Notes under the pieces: model-generated
Seen by the model: only the letters and a program-made list of their open reading frames with translations
Database searches by the model: none
Told to the model about the DNA's origin: nothing
DNA from: Oceanospirillaceae bacterium
Lineage (GTDB): Bacteria > Pseudomonadota > Gammaproteobacteria > Pseudomonadales > Balneatricaceae
Reading direction: 5' to 3'
Length of the DNA stretch: 13,385 nt
Assembly: GCA_023954795.1 (NCBI GenBank)
Contig: JAGSHA010000048.1
Coordinates: 1-13,385, forward strand
Shown: positions 6,499 to 13,312 of the stretch, piece after piece
How positions within the stretch are numbered: position 1 is the first letter of the stretch
Layout: each line of letters starts with the position of its first letter
Made by a program: the position numbers and the translations under genes

Positions 6499-7623
6499 TC
6501 AGACAGTGAAAGGTTCAGGGGCAGTTTGAACCGCACGTAAGCGCTTCGATTGAGTTTTCTCGGCATACATCTGCATATCCGCCGCATGCAACAGTTGCTC
6601 AGCATTACGACCATCCTCGGGATAGATTGCGACCCCCATGCTGTATTTAATGCTGACGGTCGACGAGCCGCTGGGAATTGCGTCAACCAGACCTCTTCTC
6701 AATCGCTCACTCAGTGCTGGAATCTCGCTTGATGACCCAACCGGATATTGAATAGCTGCAAACTCATCACCGCCCAATCGAGCAGCGATGTCTGACTTGC
6801 GCAAGCTATGTAGCAAACTGCGCCCAAAAACTTTTAGCACTTTGTCACCAAACATGTGGCCGTGCCTATCGTTAATGGGTTTGAATCCATCGAGATCAAT
6901 CAGGTAAACCGCAAAACGCTGGTCATAACGCTCAGCCCGAATGATCAGTTGATCCAGTTGATCCATAAAGAAACGTCTGTTCGCCAGATCCGTCATAGCA
7001 TCATGATTGGCAATATGGTGACTGGCGCGAAACTGGCGCACCAACATGACGACCAGCAATAAGCCGCTGATAACCAAACCAAAGAACGCTGCACTGGCCG
7101 CACTTAATGTATCCGTCAGAGCATCCAATCCATACACTGTATCCCGTTCATGAAAGCTACGAATATTCATCACATGCAAAGGCTCACTGAACGCCACCAG
7201 CGCATCGTAAACGTCCTTCGTCACCGGTTTACTGCCAATATCAGGCAGTGACTGCATCCGTTCATCAAACGCGATCAGGGTATTCAACAACCGTTGTGTT
7301 ATATCAGTAGCCCCTAAAGACTGGCGGGCAAAGTGTGCTTCATATCCCTGCAATACGATATCAGCACGATTCCAAAGGATATCAAAACGCTCAAGCAACG
7401 CGTCTTTAGTTGCTTCACCCACTGAATACAGTTCGAGCGTATGAATCAGGTCGCGATGCTCTGTTTCCAGCTGACTGATAGTCCAGACAGCCAAAGGATA
7501 TTCATCGGATAACGTAACCGAGGCAAGATTGATCTTATACAGGCTGAATGCAGAGCTCAGGGCGAAGACCATGACCGCTATGCTGATCAGCACATAGTCC
7601 TTACGGACCTTAATACGCTTCAA
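6499..7623 (-). CDS. Membrane diguanylate cyclase (GGDEF domain)
   Basis: A 374-residue inner-membrane enzyme that makes cyclic di-GMP from two GTP. It has a first membrane segment at about 11-28 after a basic N-terminus. A periplasmic domain of about 140 residues (30-170) follows, mostly helical and with no recognised fold, then a second membrane segment at about 176-196 and a cytoplasmic GGDEF domain (about 205-360). The active-site GGDEF is intact at 284-288, with metal-binding D243 and substrate-contact N251 and D260. An RxxD inhibitory site (R275-D278) sits five residues before GGDEF, so product inhibition is expected. The start is TTG at 7623, immediately after the TAA of the preceding SUOX-like gene, with GAGAG upstream; the two genes are probably translationally coupled. 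The neighbour is periplasmic, so it may bind or modulate the periplasmic sensor region. Confidence 0.92.
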   Translation of the reverse strand: MKRIKVRKDYVLISIAVMVFALSSAFSLYKINLASVTLSDEYPLAVWTISQLETEHRDLIHTLELYSVGEATKDALLERFDILWNRADIVLQGYEAHFARQSLGATDITQRLLNTLIAFDERMQSLPDIGSKPVTKDVYDALVAFSEPLHVMNIRSFHERDTVYGLDALTDTLSAASAAFFGLVISGLLLVVMLVRQFRASHHIANHDAMTDLANRRFFMDQLDQLIIRAERYDQRFAVYLIDLDGFKPINDRHGHMFGDKVLKVFGRSLLHSLRKSDIAARLGGDEFAAIQYPVGSSSEIPALSERLRRGLVDAIPSGSSTVSIKYSMGVAIYPEDGRNAEQLLHAADMQMYAEKTQSKRLRAVQTAPEPFTV

Positions 7624-8103
7624 TTATTGGCTCTCTAACATTTCAAGTTGCCAAGCCATTTGGCCGTGGACTTCCATTGTGTCTAACTCAGGAGATTGGT
7701 CCAGGGGGAACAGAATCCAGATCGGGCCTTTGTTGCGAATGCGCATCGCTTTCCCATCCATGCGTGTCGCCAGAATCACCGGATACTGTTCAAGTAACGT
7801 CAGATTAATGTCTACGATGTAATTATTCAGCGCACGGGCTGTTAATCCCTTCGGTTTTGCATGACCGGACTTATAGATAAGGTCCTTCAGTAATGGCCCA
7901 CTAAATCGGTGTCGATCAGTCCACGGTGTTTTGGTTTCGAAGGCATGCTGAGGTAACGTATCAAGTTGCTTCAGGCTGTACTGTTCAGATGTCTCTCCGC
8001 TCACCACAGTGAGTATGACTTTATCACTCCCCTGAACGGACAGCGCCATGAGACATAACAGAAGTCCGGAGAAGAAAGTACATGTTCTGCGAGAAAACCT
8101 CAT
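7624..8103 (-). CDS. Exported SUOX-fold (molybdopterin-binding-like) small protein
   Basis: A 159-residue protein with a Sec signal peptide: RFSRR, then a hydrophobic core at about 9-22, probably cut near SVQG-S. The mature part resembles the oxidoreductase molybdopterin-binding (sulfite oxidase-like) domain: 'FSGPLLKDLI' (67-76), 'ALNNYIVDI' (91-99), and 'DGKAMRIRNKGPIWILFPLD' across 116-135. The only cysteines are C8 and C17, inside the signal peptide. The mature protein therefore lacks the Cys that ligates molybdenum in true sulfite-oxidase enzymes, and is more likely a ligand-binding or sensory protein than a redox enzyme. It abuts the diguanylate cyclase gene with no gap, which suggests a two-part periplasmic input and cytoplasmic output. 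An attenuator-like leader lies upstream. Confidence 0.8.
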   Translation of the reverse strand: MRFSRRTCTFFSGLLLCLMALSVQGSDKVILTVVSGETSEQYSLKQLDTLPQHAFETKTPWTDRHRFSGPLLKDLIYKSGHAKPKGLTARALNNYIVDINLTLLEQYPVILATRMDGKAMRIRNKGPIWILFPLDQSPELDTMEVHGQMAWQLEMLESQ

Positions 8104-8176
8104 TGCAACATCAACCTCATTTATAAGGTATGGAAACTATACATTTTACTTAGAGTTATTGTACAGACATTCAAAC

Positions 8177-8232
8177 AAAAAGACGGCGTCAGAATACACC
8201 TGACAGCCAAAGATTATCGTTGATGGACGCCG
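8177..8232 (-). promoter_or_regulatory. Attenuator-like leader: terminator hairpin with alternative stem
   Basis: Read on the minus strand, GGCTGTCAG (8208-8200) and CTGACGCC (8192-8185) form an 8-bp stem with one bulged base and a 7-nt loop. GTC and five T residues follow (A-run 8177-8181), as in a rho-independent terminator. The downstream arm also pairs perfectly over 7 bp (CGGCGTC 8184-8190 on the plus strand) with GACGCCG at 8226-8232, which would block the terminator. It lies about 75 bp before the SUOX-like gene, and no other minus-strand gene upstream needs terminating. Either it controls read-through into the operon, or it ends a small RNA. Confidence 0.45.
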
Positions 8233-8239
8233 ACGATCG

Positions 8240-8520
8240 AACACACATCTAACTCTAAGGATCTCTATAAAAAACGAGGGAGTATCGACCCACACCGCCT
8301 TGCTATCTCCCACCTAGCACGATCACCACATAGCCCCCAACCCAACGTATACAACTCATCCTTCTGTGCTATAGCTTTACGTCTTCTAGCATCACCGTTC
8401 ATTGCCTAAGCTTATATCCACACCTCAAATACCAGGCTATTTCATCCTTTAAATCAGAGTGTTACGTGCTTCGTATTACACAACCTACAACGACATTAGG
8501 CCGTCGAATTTTTCCATAGC
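8240..8520. other. Long intergenic stretch between SUOX-like gene and hmp
   Basis: No coding region is supportable here on either strand. A second weak terminator-like element for the minus strand is present: GGGAG/CTCCC arms (8307-8311 and 8278-8282) with a 24-nt loop, followed by TCG and six T residues. The region between the two divergent genes (8104-8608) is about 500 bp, much longer than any other gap in the window. It could hold a small RNA or a long leader for the SUOX-like/diguanylate cyclase pair. Confidence 0.35.
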
Positions 8521-8529
8521 CAAACACAA

Positions 8530-8552
8530 AAGATGTATATAGAATACCTCAT
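8530..8552 (+). promoter_or_regulatory. NsrR-like operator upstream of hmp
   Basis: The left half AAGATGTATAT (8530-8540) matches the NsrR half-site AAGATGYATTT at 10 of 11 positions. After one spacer base, the right half GAATACCTCAT (8542-8552) matches AAATRCATCTT at 8 of 11. NsrR is a nitric-oxide-sensing Fe-S repressor whose best-known target is hmp, so the position makes sense. The consensus is from memory. Confidence 0.55.
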
Positions 8553-8555
8553 CTA

Positions 8556-8573
8556 ATTTGATATATATCAAAT
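8556..8573. promoter_or_regulatory. FNR/DNR-like box in the hmp promoter
   Basis: A perfect 18-bp palindrome, ATTTGATATATATCAAAT, contains an exact TTGAT-N4-ATCAA FNR-type site (8558-8571). It covers the candidate -35 element, so binding would more likely repress than activate from the proposed promoter. E. coli hmp is likewise repressed by FNR. A second perfect palindrome, AAATACATGTATTT (8570-8583), overlaps its right end. Confidence 0.65.
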
Positions 8574-8588
8574 ACATGTATTTATAAT
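8558..8588 (+). promoter_or_regulatory. Candidate hmp promoter
   Basis: TTGATA (8558-8563) as -35 and a consensus TATAAT (8583-8588) as -10, separated by 19 bp. The spacing is wider than ideal, consistent with a regulated promoter. It would start transcription near 8595, leaving a leader of roughly 14 nt before the hmp ATG. Confidence 0.5.
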
Positions 8589-8608
8589 TCCCAGAGATAT
8601 AGAAACTG

Positions 8609-9799
8609 ATGAGCCTTTCTCCACAAACAATCAGCATCGTAAAATCCACTGCTCCTGTTCTCGCGCAACATGGCGAAGAAATTACTCAGCACTTCTATCA
8701 GCAGATGTTTAAGGAAAACCCTGAACTGCTGGATATCTTTAACGCAGCAAACCAAAAGACCGGGCGCCAACAAGCAGCGCTGGCTAACGCGGTTTACGCG
8801 TATGCGGCCAACATCGATAACTTGGGTGTACTAACAGCGGCCGTGCAGCGTATTGCTCACAAACATGCCAGCTTTAATATTCTTCCTGAACACTACCCTA
8901 TCGTAGGTAAACACCTGCTGGGTGCAGTCGCTCATGTACTGGGGGATGCGGTCACAGACGATGTTGTTGAGGCATGGACAGAAGCATACGGGTTGCTCGC
9001 TGATATCTTTATCGAGGTGGAAGAAGGCATCTATCGCGAAAACGAAAACAGCCAGGGCGGCTGGCGTGGCACCCGTAATTTCAAAGTGGTCGGGAAGGTA
9101 CTGGAAAGTGAGTTGATCACATCCTTTTATTTCGAACCCGTTGATGGTGGCACCGTTGCTGAGTTCATTCCCGGTCAGTACATCGGAATCTACCTGCAAC
9201 CGGCAGACTCTGAAAACCGGTGCATTCGTCAATACAGCCTCTCAGATGCGCCGAACGGCAAGCAATATCGCATCTCAGTAAAACGAGAAGATAACGGACA
9301 GATCTCCAACCATCTTCACGATACCGTACAGGTTGGAGATACCGTACAGTTAAGCCCGCCAAGTGGAGACTTCTTCCTCGATACCCGCGCTGAAAGCCCG
9401 GTGGTATTACTCAGTGGTGGTGTTGGTCAGACACCGATGCTGAGCATGCTAAATAGCCTAGTGGCAAAGAACAGCCAACGGGAAATTCGCTACGTACACA
9501 GCGCGCTGAACGGCAAGGTGCATGCGTTTGGTGAACACGTATCTGAGTTAGCGACCAAGCATGATAACGTCCAACAGGTTCTGTTTTATGATCAACCGAC
9601 GGATACATGCTCCGGCCACCAGTTCTCCGGCCTGACTGACCTGAATGCGGTACGCAAGCAGATCGAACTGCCTGACGCTCACTACTATTTCTGCGGCCCA
9701 CTGGGTTACATGTCGATGGTCAGCGAAACACTGAAAGGCTGGGGTGTGCCCGTAGAGAACATCCACTTTGAAGTGTTTGGTCCTCATAAAGAGATCTGA
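8609..9799 (+). CDS. hmp: Flavohaemoglobin, nitric oxide dioxygenase
   Basis: A 396-residue cytoplasmic protein, the same length as E. coli Hmp and collinear with it. It converts NO and O2 to nitrate using NAD(P)H, protecting against nitrosative stress. The globin domain (1-140) has distal Y30 and Q54 and proximal H86. The FAD domain (about 153-258) carries the flavin motif 'RQYS' (207-210) and 'KREDNGQISNHLHD' (225-238). The NAD(P)H domain (about 264-396) has 'GGVGQTPMLSML' (270-281), 'FCGPLGYM' (361-368) and the terminal 'EVFGPHK' with E388 and F390. The ribosome site is weak (AGAGATA), but the N-terminus matches the family. It is monocistronic, with NsrR-like and FNR-like boxes upstream and a terminator at 9834-9860. 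Confidence 0.97.
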   Translation: MSLSPQTISIVKSTAPVLAQHGEEITQHFYQQMFKENPELLDIFNAANQKTGRQQAALANAVYAYAANIDNLGVLTAAVQRIAHKHASFNILPEHYPIVGKHLLGAVAHVLGDAVTDDVVEAWTEAYGLLADIFIEVEEGIYRENENSQGGWRGTRNFKVVGKVLESELITSFYFEPVDGGTVAEFIPGQYIGIYLQPADSENRCIRQYSLSDAPNGKQYRISVKREDNGQISNHLHDTVQVGDTVQLSPPSGDFFLDTRAESPVVLLSGGVGQTPMLSMLNSLVAKNSQREIRYVHSALNGKVHAFGEHVSELATKHDNVQQVLFYDQPTDTCSGHQFSGLTDLNAVRKQIELPDAHYYFCGPLGYMSMVSETLKGWGVPVENIHFEVFGPHKEI

Positions 9800-9833
9800 C
9801 CAACCTCATCAGACCTGAGAACACATCTCATCC

Positions 9834-9860
9834 AGGGGAGCATTAAAGCTCCCCTTTTCT
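9834..9860 (+). terminator. Terminator of hmp
   Basis: AGGGGAGC (9834-9841) and GCTCCCCT (9848-9855) form a perfect 8-bp stem with a 6-nt loop, followed by TTTTCT. It lies 34 bp after the hmp stop codon, and just past the end of the convergent MerR gene. Confidence 0.88.
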
Positions 9861-9880
9861 ATGGCTTAGCGAAACATACG

Positions 9881-10309
9881 CTATCCACTGTGGTCTCCGT
9901 CACACTGACCATGATCCGCCAAGACCTCAAGAATCCGGCATTGGTGGCTATCCTCGTAGTGACAGCCTTCAATCATCGTGACCAACTCCGTTTCCAACGC
10001 CTGTAAGCGCTGTATTTTTTCACGCACATCCGTCAGATGATGCTGAGCAATTTTGTCTGCTTCAACATGGTCACCATAACAACAGCCGTTAAGCTGCTTC
10101 AGCTTTTCAATGGAGGGAAGATCAAACCCCAATGCGCGTGCGTGCCGGATAAAGCGCAATGTCGTCAGATGCTTGTCTGTATAACGTCGCTGATTACCTT
10201 CAGTGCGCCCTGCAGGTGGCAGCAACCCTTTGTCTTCATACCATCGAATGGTCGTCACTTTGCAATCCGACAGCTTGGATAGTTGCCCGATGGAATAATA
10301 ATTCGACAT
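9881..10309 (-). CDS. MerR-family metal-responsive regulator
   Basis: A 142-residue MerR-type activator. The winged helix-turn-helix occupies 4-72 ('YSIGQLSKLSDCKVTTIRWYEDKGLL', with 'RRYTDKHLTTLRFIRHARALGF' after it, in family order), then a dimerisation helix (about 80-112). The metal-binding region is Cys/His-rich: C76, C77, C116, H117, C124, and a tail with C136, D137 and H140. Zn/Cd/Pb-sensing members such as ZntR, CadR and PbrR place cysteines at the start of the dimer helix and in the same C-terminal loop. It is divergent from the CDF transporter gene and shares a MerR-type promoter with a dyad 23 bp from its own start, so it likely activates the transporter and represses itself. The exact metal cannot be read from sequence. 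Confidence 0.9.
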   Translation of the reverse strand: MSNYYSIGQLSKLSDCKVTTIRWYEDKGLLPPAGRTEGNQRRYTDKHLTTLRFIRHARALGFDLPSIEKLKQLNGCCYGDHVEADKIAQHHLTDVREKIQRLQALETELVTMIEGCHYEDSHQCRILEVLADHGQCDGDHSG

Positions 10310-10325
10310 TTTTGATCTGCGCCTA

Positions 10326-10356
10326 TTGAACCTCTAGTGACTAGAGACTTTAAGCT
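10326..10356 (+). promoter_or_regulatory. MerR-type promoter with central dyad
   Basis: A TTGAAC -35 (10326-10331) and a weak TAAGCT -10 (10351-10356) are separated by 19 bp, the over-long spacer typical of MerR-activated promoters. Within the spacer lies a perfect dyad, CTCTAGT-G-ACTAGAG (10332-10346), the expected binding site of the divergent regulator. Transcription would run into the CDF transporter gene. Confidence 0.75.
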
Positions 10357-10394
10357 TTCCCTATCGAATATGGAACTCATTAAGGAGCAGACCG

Positions 10395-11036
10395 ATGGCA
10401 CAACATTGCTGCGGCAATACTGAATTCACAGGGCTAGATCCGGCGTACAAACGCATTCTGTGGCTCATCATCGTGATCAACGGCACCATGTTTGGCGTCG
10501 AAATGGTGGCGGGTATTCTTGCCCAATCCCAGGCCCTGCAGGCAGATGCCCTCGACTTTATTGGCGACACGCTCAGCTATGGTATTAGCCTGTGGGCGAT
10601 TGGCAAAGCCGCAAGCATTCGTAGTAACGCCGCACTGTTCAAAGGCTTCACACTGACGTTGATGTCCCTGTGGGTGGTCGGCAGCACGATCTATCGTATC
10701 TTCGTCATGAACAGCCCCGAACCGCTCACGATGGGCGCAATTGCGATTGCCGCATTCGCAGCCAATTTGATCAGCGTGCTTCTGTTGATGCGCTATAAGG
10801 ATGGCGACGCCAATGTACGATCTGTCTGGCTTTGCAGTCGAAACGACGCCATCGGCAACCTGATTGTGTTAGTCGCCGCGTCGGGTGTTTGGTACTCAAA
10901 TAGTGCATGGCCTGACCTGGTTGTCGCGGGCATTATGGCGGGTCTGTTCCTCTCATCGGCATGGCAGATCACCACACAGGCCCTGCGCGAGAAACGGAAT
11001 AGTGGAGATGCAGAAACACACTGCTCCTCGTCGTAA
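10395..11036 (+). CDS. Short cation diffusion facilitator (CDF) metal transporter
   Basis: A 213-residue inner-membrane protein with six predicted segments (about 20-42, 52-70, 83-105, 113-133, 150-168, 172-190). It should export a divalent metal in exchange for protons. D54 and D58 in segment two match the metal pair of E. coli YiiP. In segment five the pair is C147 and D151 ('CSRND') where YiiP has His and Asp, which may shift metal preference. The cytoplasmic C-terminal dimerisation domain of about 90 residues found in most CDFs is absent; only a short His/Cys-containing tail remains. The N-terminus begins MAQHCC. AAGGAG precedes the ATG. Divergent from the MerR gene and controlled by the MerR-type promoter; a terminator follows. 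Substrate is probably Zn, Cd or Co. Confidence 0.88.
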   Translation: MAQHCCGNTEFTGLDPAYKRILWLIIVINGTMFGVEMVAGILAQSQALQADALDFIGDTLSYGISLWAIGKAASIRSNAALFKGFTLTLMSLWVVGSTIYRIFVMNSPEPLTMGAIAIAAFAANLISVLLLMRYKDGDANVRSVWLCSRNDAIGNLIVLVAASGVWYSNSAWPDLVVAGIMAGLFLSSAWQITTQALREKRNSGDAETHCSSS

Positions 11037-11071
11037 TCTAACCAAAGCGGGTACCCTCAGGATCGCCTCAT

Positions 11072-11107
11072 CAGGGTGCAGATAGCAGGTGAGCTGCACC
11101 CTGCTTT
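11072..11107 (+). terminator. Terminator of the CDF gene
   Basis: A perfect 10-bp GC-rich stem, CAGGGTGCAG (11072-11081) with CTGCACCCTG (11094-11103), has a 12-nt loop and is followed by CTTTAGG. The T-run is short. It lies 35 bp past the CDF stop codon. Confidence 0.72.
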
Positions 11108-11211
11108 AGGCTTCGGACCTCACCGCCTGATGATGTCGAAAATATCCAATACGGGCCTCGTTCCCACCATTAAAGTGATGACCAGTTAATCTTAATGGAG
11201 AGATTCCCCCG

Positions 11212-11691
11212 ATGACTGAACGCATCAACTACGCTCAATACGCACCTGAAGCAATGGAAACGATGTACAATCTGGAACGCTACATCGCGCGTTGCTACCG
11301 GGAACGCGATAGTTTTGAAAAGCCCCTGCTGGATCTGATTAAGCTTCGGGTTTCGCAGATAAACGGATGTGCCTTCTGTATCGACATGCATACCAAAGAA
11401 GCGCGCGCAGCAGGTGAGACAGAACAGCGCCTTTACGGACTAAACGCGTGGCGTGAGACCCCTTACTACAGCGCCAAAGAACGTGTTGCACTGGCGTGGG
11501 CGGAAGCCAATACATTGATTGCAGGAAACGAAATCGACGATACGCTCTACGGTGAAACCCGTGAGCACTTTAGCGAAGGTGCACTGGTAGACCTGACACT
11601 CGCCATTACCACCATTAATAGCTGGAATCGCATCGCCAGAAGTTTTCGTACTGAAGCGGGCCATTATAAAGCCGGAAACATAGCGTTCTAG
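11212..11691 (+). CDS. AhpD-like carboxymuconolactone decarboxylase-family protein
   Basis: A 159-residue all-helical protein of the CMD/AhpD family. The redox motif is 'NGCAFCIDMH' with C53, C56 and H60, the CxxC and His arrangement of AhpD-type alkylhydroperoxidases. The acid 12 residues before the first Cys, Glu in AhpD, is D41 here. 'NAWRETPYYSAKERVALAWAEANTL' (74-98, in family order) is typical of this subgroup. It likely reduces peroxides or handles thiol redox stress; a true decarboxylase role is unlikely with a CxxC site. GGAGAG lies 9 nt before the ATG. The AraC regulator follows on the same strand after a short gap, a common pairing for these proteins. Confidence 0.9.
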   Translation: MTERINYAQYAPEAMETMYNLERYIARCYRERDSFEKPLLDLIKLRVSQINGCAFCIDMHTKEARAAGETEQRLYGLNAWRETPYYSAKERVALAWAEANTLIAGNEIDDTLYGETREHFSEGALVDLTLAITTINSWNRIARSFRTEAGHYKAGNIAF

Positions 11692-11707
11692 AATGGATGC
11701 TAAGGCC

Positions 11708-11736
11708 AGATGTCAGTCGATGGTAGACTGGCATCT
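11708..11736. promoter_or_regulatory. Hairpin between AhpD-like and AraC genes
   Basis: AGATGTCAGTC (11708-11718) and GACTGGCATCT (11726-11736) form an 11-bp stem with one G-T wobble and a 7-nt loop. No T-run follows, so it is not a classic terminator. It encloses the ATG at 11710, an upstream candidate start for the AraC gene. It may be an operator, an RNA-stability element or a partial attenuator between the two genes. Confidence 0.5.
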
Positions 11737-11757
11737 CCTACAGAGAGTCGAATCACA

Positions 11758-12585
11758 ATGGCTAACGCGGTCGCCACACTGTCCCACATTAACTTAACGC
11801 TACATCAACCAACCGCAACGCTGCGCCAGTTTTTGAAAGACTATTGGTTTATTTCCAGCACTGCGGGCTCGCCTCTTCAAACAGAATACCTGCCTGCAGA
11901 CACGGGCTCCGGTATCCACTTCAATTTTGGTAGCAGCATGATAATGGGAGACACCATTATTAAACACGGTTGTGCTGTCAGCGGTCCGAATACCCAATCC
12001 ATGACGTTGCAACTTGGCCCACAGGTTGATGCTGTAGGCATCCGCTTCCATCCCGGCATGGCATATCCGTTTTTCCAGGAACCGCTAGCGGATTTCCTCT
12101 CACCCGTTGAGCCCTATTCTCAGCTGACTCAACGGCTGGCGCTCACTCAGGTATATGACCAACTCGCCACGACAACATGCCCGTCCGCAAGAACACAGAT
12201 ACTGGATGAGTGGCTGCTGCATCAACTGTCAGATTCCCTCAACGTTCAACCTAACCTGACAACCGCCCTAAACTGGCTTGAGCAGCAATCACAGGACCCT
12301 ATTGCAACTCTTCCTCAGCATGTAAACCTCGGCCAACGCCAGCTCGAACGTCTGTTTAAGCAATGGGTGGGTATTAGCCCAACGCACTACCGTCGCATAG
12401 TGCGGGTAAATACCGTACGTTCCCGCCTGCGAAACTCATCATATGCGATCAGCCTGAGTAACGAAGCAATCAATGCCGGATATTTTGATCAGGCCCACAT
12501 GAACCGGGAGTTCAAACGAGTCGTTGGCCTGACGCCGGGTCAATACCTGAAGTGCCTGAACAGGAGCGAAACAGGGTCACCTTAA
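11758..12585 (+). CDS. AraC-family transcriptional regulator
   Basis: 275 residues from the ATG at 11758, or 291 from the ATG at 11710. The shorter start is preferred: AGAGAG lies 10 nt upstream, and the 11710 ATG is buried in a hairpin stem. The N-terminal ligand-binding half (to about 170) is of the DUF6597-like type seen with many stand-alone AraC regulators: 'LRQFLKDYWF' near the start, then 'GIRFHPGMAYPFF'. The C-terminal half has two helix-turn-helix motifs, the first around 'NLGQRQLERLFKQWVGISP' and the second 'NEAINAGYFDQAHMNREFKR', ending in 'VGLTPGQYL'. The second is the conserved AraC signature. It probably regulates the AhpD-like gene 66 bp upstream, or its own operon. The inducer is unknown. 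Confidence 0.9.
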   Translation: MANAVATLSHINLTLHQPTATLRQFLKDYWFISSTAGSPLQTEYLPADTGSGIHFNFGSSMIMGDTIIKHGCAVSGPNTQSMTLQLGPQVDAVGIRFHPGMAYPFFQEPLADFLSPVEPYSQLTQRLALTQVYDQLATTTCPSARTQILDEWLLHQLSDSLNVQPNLTTALNWLEQQSQDPIATLPQHVNLGQRQLERLFKQWVGISPTHYRRIVRVNTVRSRLRNSSYAISLSNEAINAGYFDQAHMNREFKRVVGLTPGQYLKCLNRSETGSP

Positions 12586-12649
12586 AGGCAACCGCTGTGG
12601 CCTGAGATACGACTTTCTAGCTAATCGGCATGATGCTGGAGGTCGATAC

Positions 12650-13249
12650 TTAACAACAGTCCCACTGATCCCAAGCAGATACGAGCGTCGCCAATTTCGT
12701 ATAGCCTGCAGACTTGGGATGGGCACCGTCATTTGATGCAACTTCTTGCATCCAGATCGGGTCATCAACCAATTCACTCACCACCGATAGATACGGCACT
12801 GAAATGCTTTGGCACAGCAGGGCTAACGAAGCATCAAGATCCTTGATCCGTATGTTTTGTTCTGAATCCGCGATCGGTGGCGGACCAATCATCAATACCC
12901 GGCACTCGGATGCCGCAGAAGTCAGGATCGCATGCGCGTTTTTCAAGCATTGGTGCTTTGATACCCGCTGATCACCATTCTCGATCACCGTATCATTTAC
13001 ACCAAACGAAAAAACGAGCAGCTTGCCAAAGTCGCCCTCAAGGCGCTGCGTACTCTCCTCACTCCAGCGGTTCAGAATATCTTCAGAGGTGTTACGGCGA
13101 ATCCCCAGATTGTAATGGGTCACTTCAAGATCATCCCTGTCTCGTTCGAGCTGAGCACTAACCCGCCCAGTCCAGCCCAACTTGGTTTCATCACCCGTCC
13201 CGTTAACAAACGAGTCACCTATAAAGCAGATTCTGAGGTCCTTGTTCAC
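12650..13249 (-). CDS. SGNH/GDSL hydrolase (second copy, distinct type)
   Basis: A 199-residue hydrolase with no signal peptide. The blocks are 'FIGDSFVNG' with nucleophile S13, 'YNLGIRRNTS' with G49, 'FGVND' with N85, and 'NDGAHP' with D174 and H177. It is a GDSL lipase/esterase-like enzyme; the substrate, probably a small ester or acetyl group, is unknown. It shares only the motifs with the SGNH gene at 2568, so this is not a recent duplication. The start is GTG at 13249, supported by AGAAGG 5 nt upstream; no ATG fits before GDS. It is convergent with the AraC gene, with a 64-bp gap and no clear terminator. It may be the first gene of its own transcript from 13250 onward. Confidence 0.88.
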   Translation of the reverse strand: MNKDLRICFIGDSFVNGTGDETKLGWTGRVSAQLERDRDDLEVTHYNLGIRRNTSEDILNRWSEESTQRLEGDFGKLLVFSFGVNDTVIENGDQRVSKHQCLKNAHAILTSAASECRVLMIGPPPIADSEQNIRIKDLDASLALLCQSISVPYLSVVSELVDDPIWMQEVASNDGAHPKSAGYTKLATLVSAWDQWDCC

Positions 13250-13292
13250 AATATCCTTCTTTTAAATCGCAGTTGAGTCATATTTTGGAAGA

Positions 13293-13312
13293 ACGATCCA
13301 ACTCAGGATCGT
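13293..13312. repeat. Inverted repeat upstream of the second SGNH gene
   Basis: ACGATCC (13293-13299) and GGATCGT (13306-13312) form a perfect 7-bp inverted repeat with a 6-nt spacer, 44 bp upstream of the GTG start. It could be an operator or a small hairpin. The rest of 13250-13385 shows nothing recognisable. Confidence 0.35.

Noticed and set aside
8104..8300. A known c-di-GMP or molybdenum-cofactor riboswitch before the SUOX-like/diguanylate cyclase pair
   Set aside because: The gene content makes either tempting, but I could not find the conserved bases of these classes. Only the generic attenuator-like pairing is reported.
2568..13249. The two SGNH hydrolases as a recent duplication
   Set aside because: They share only the catalytic motifs; spacing, flanking sequence and context differ.
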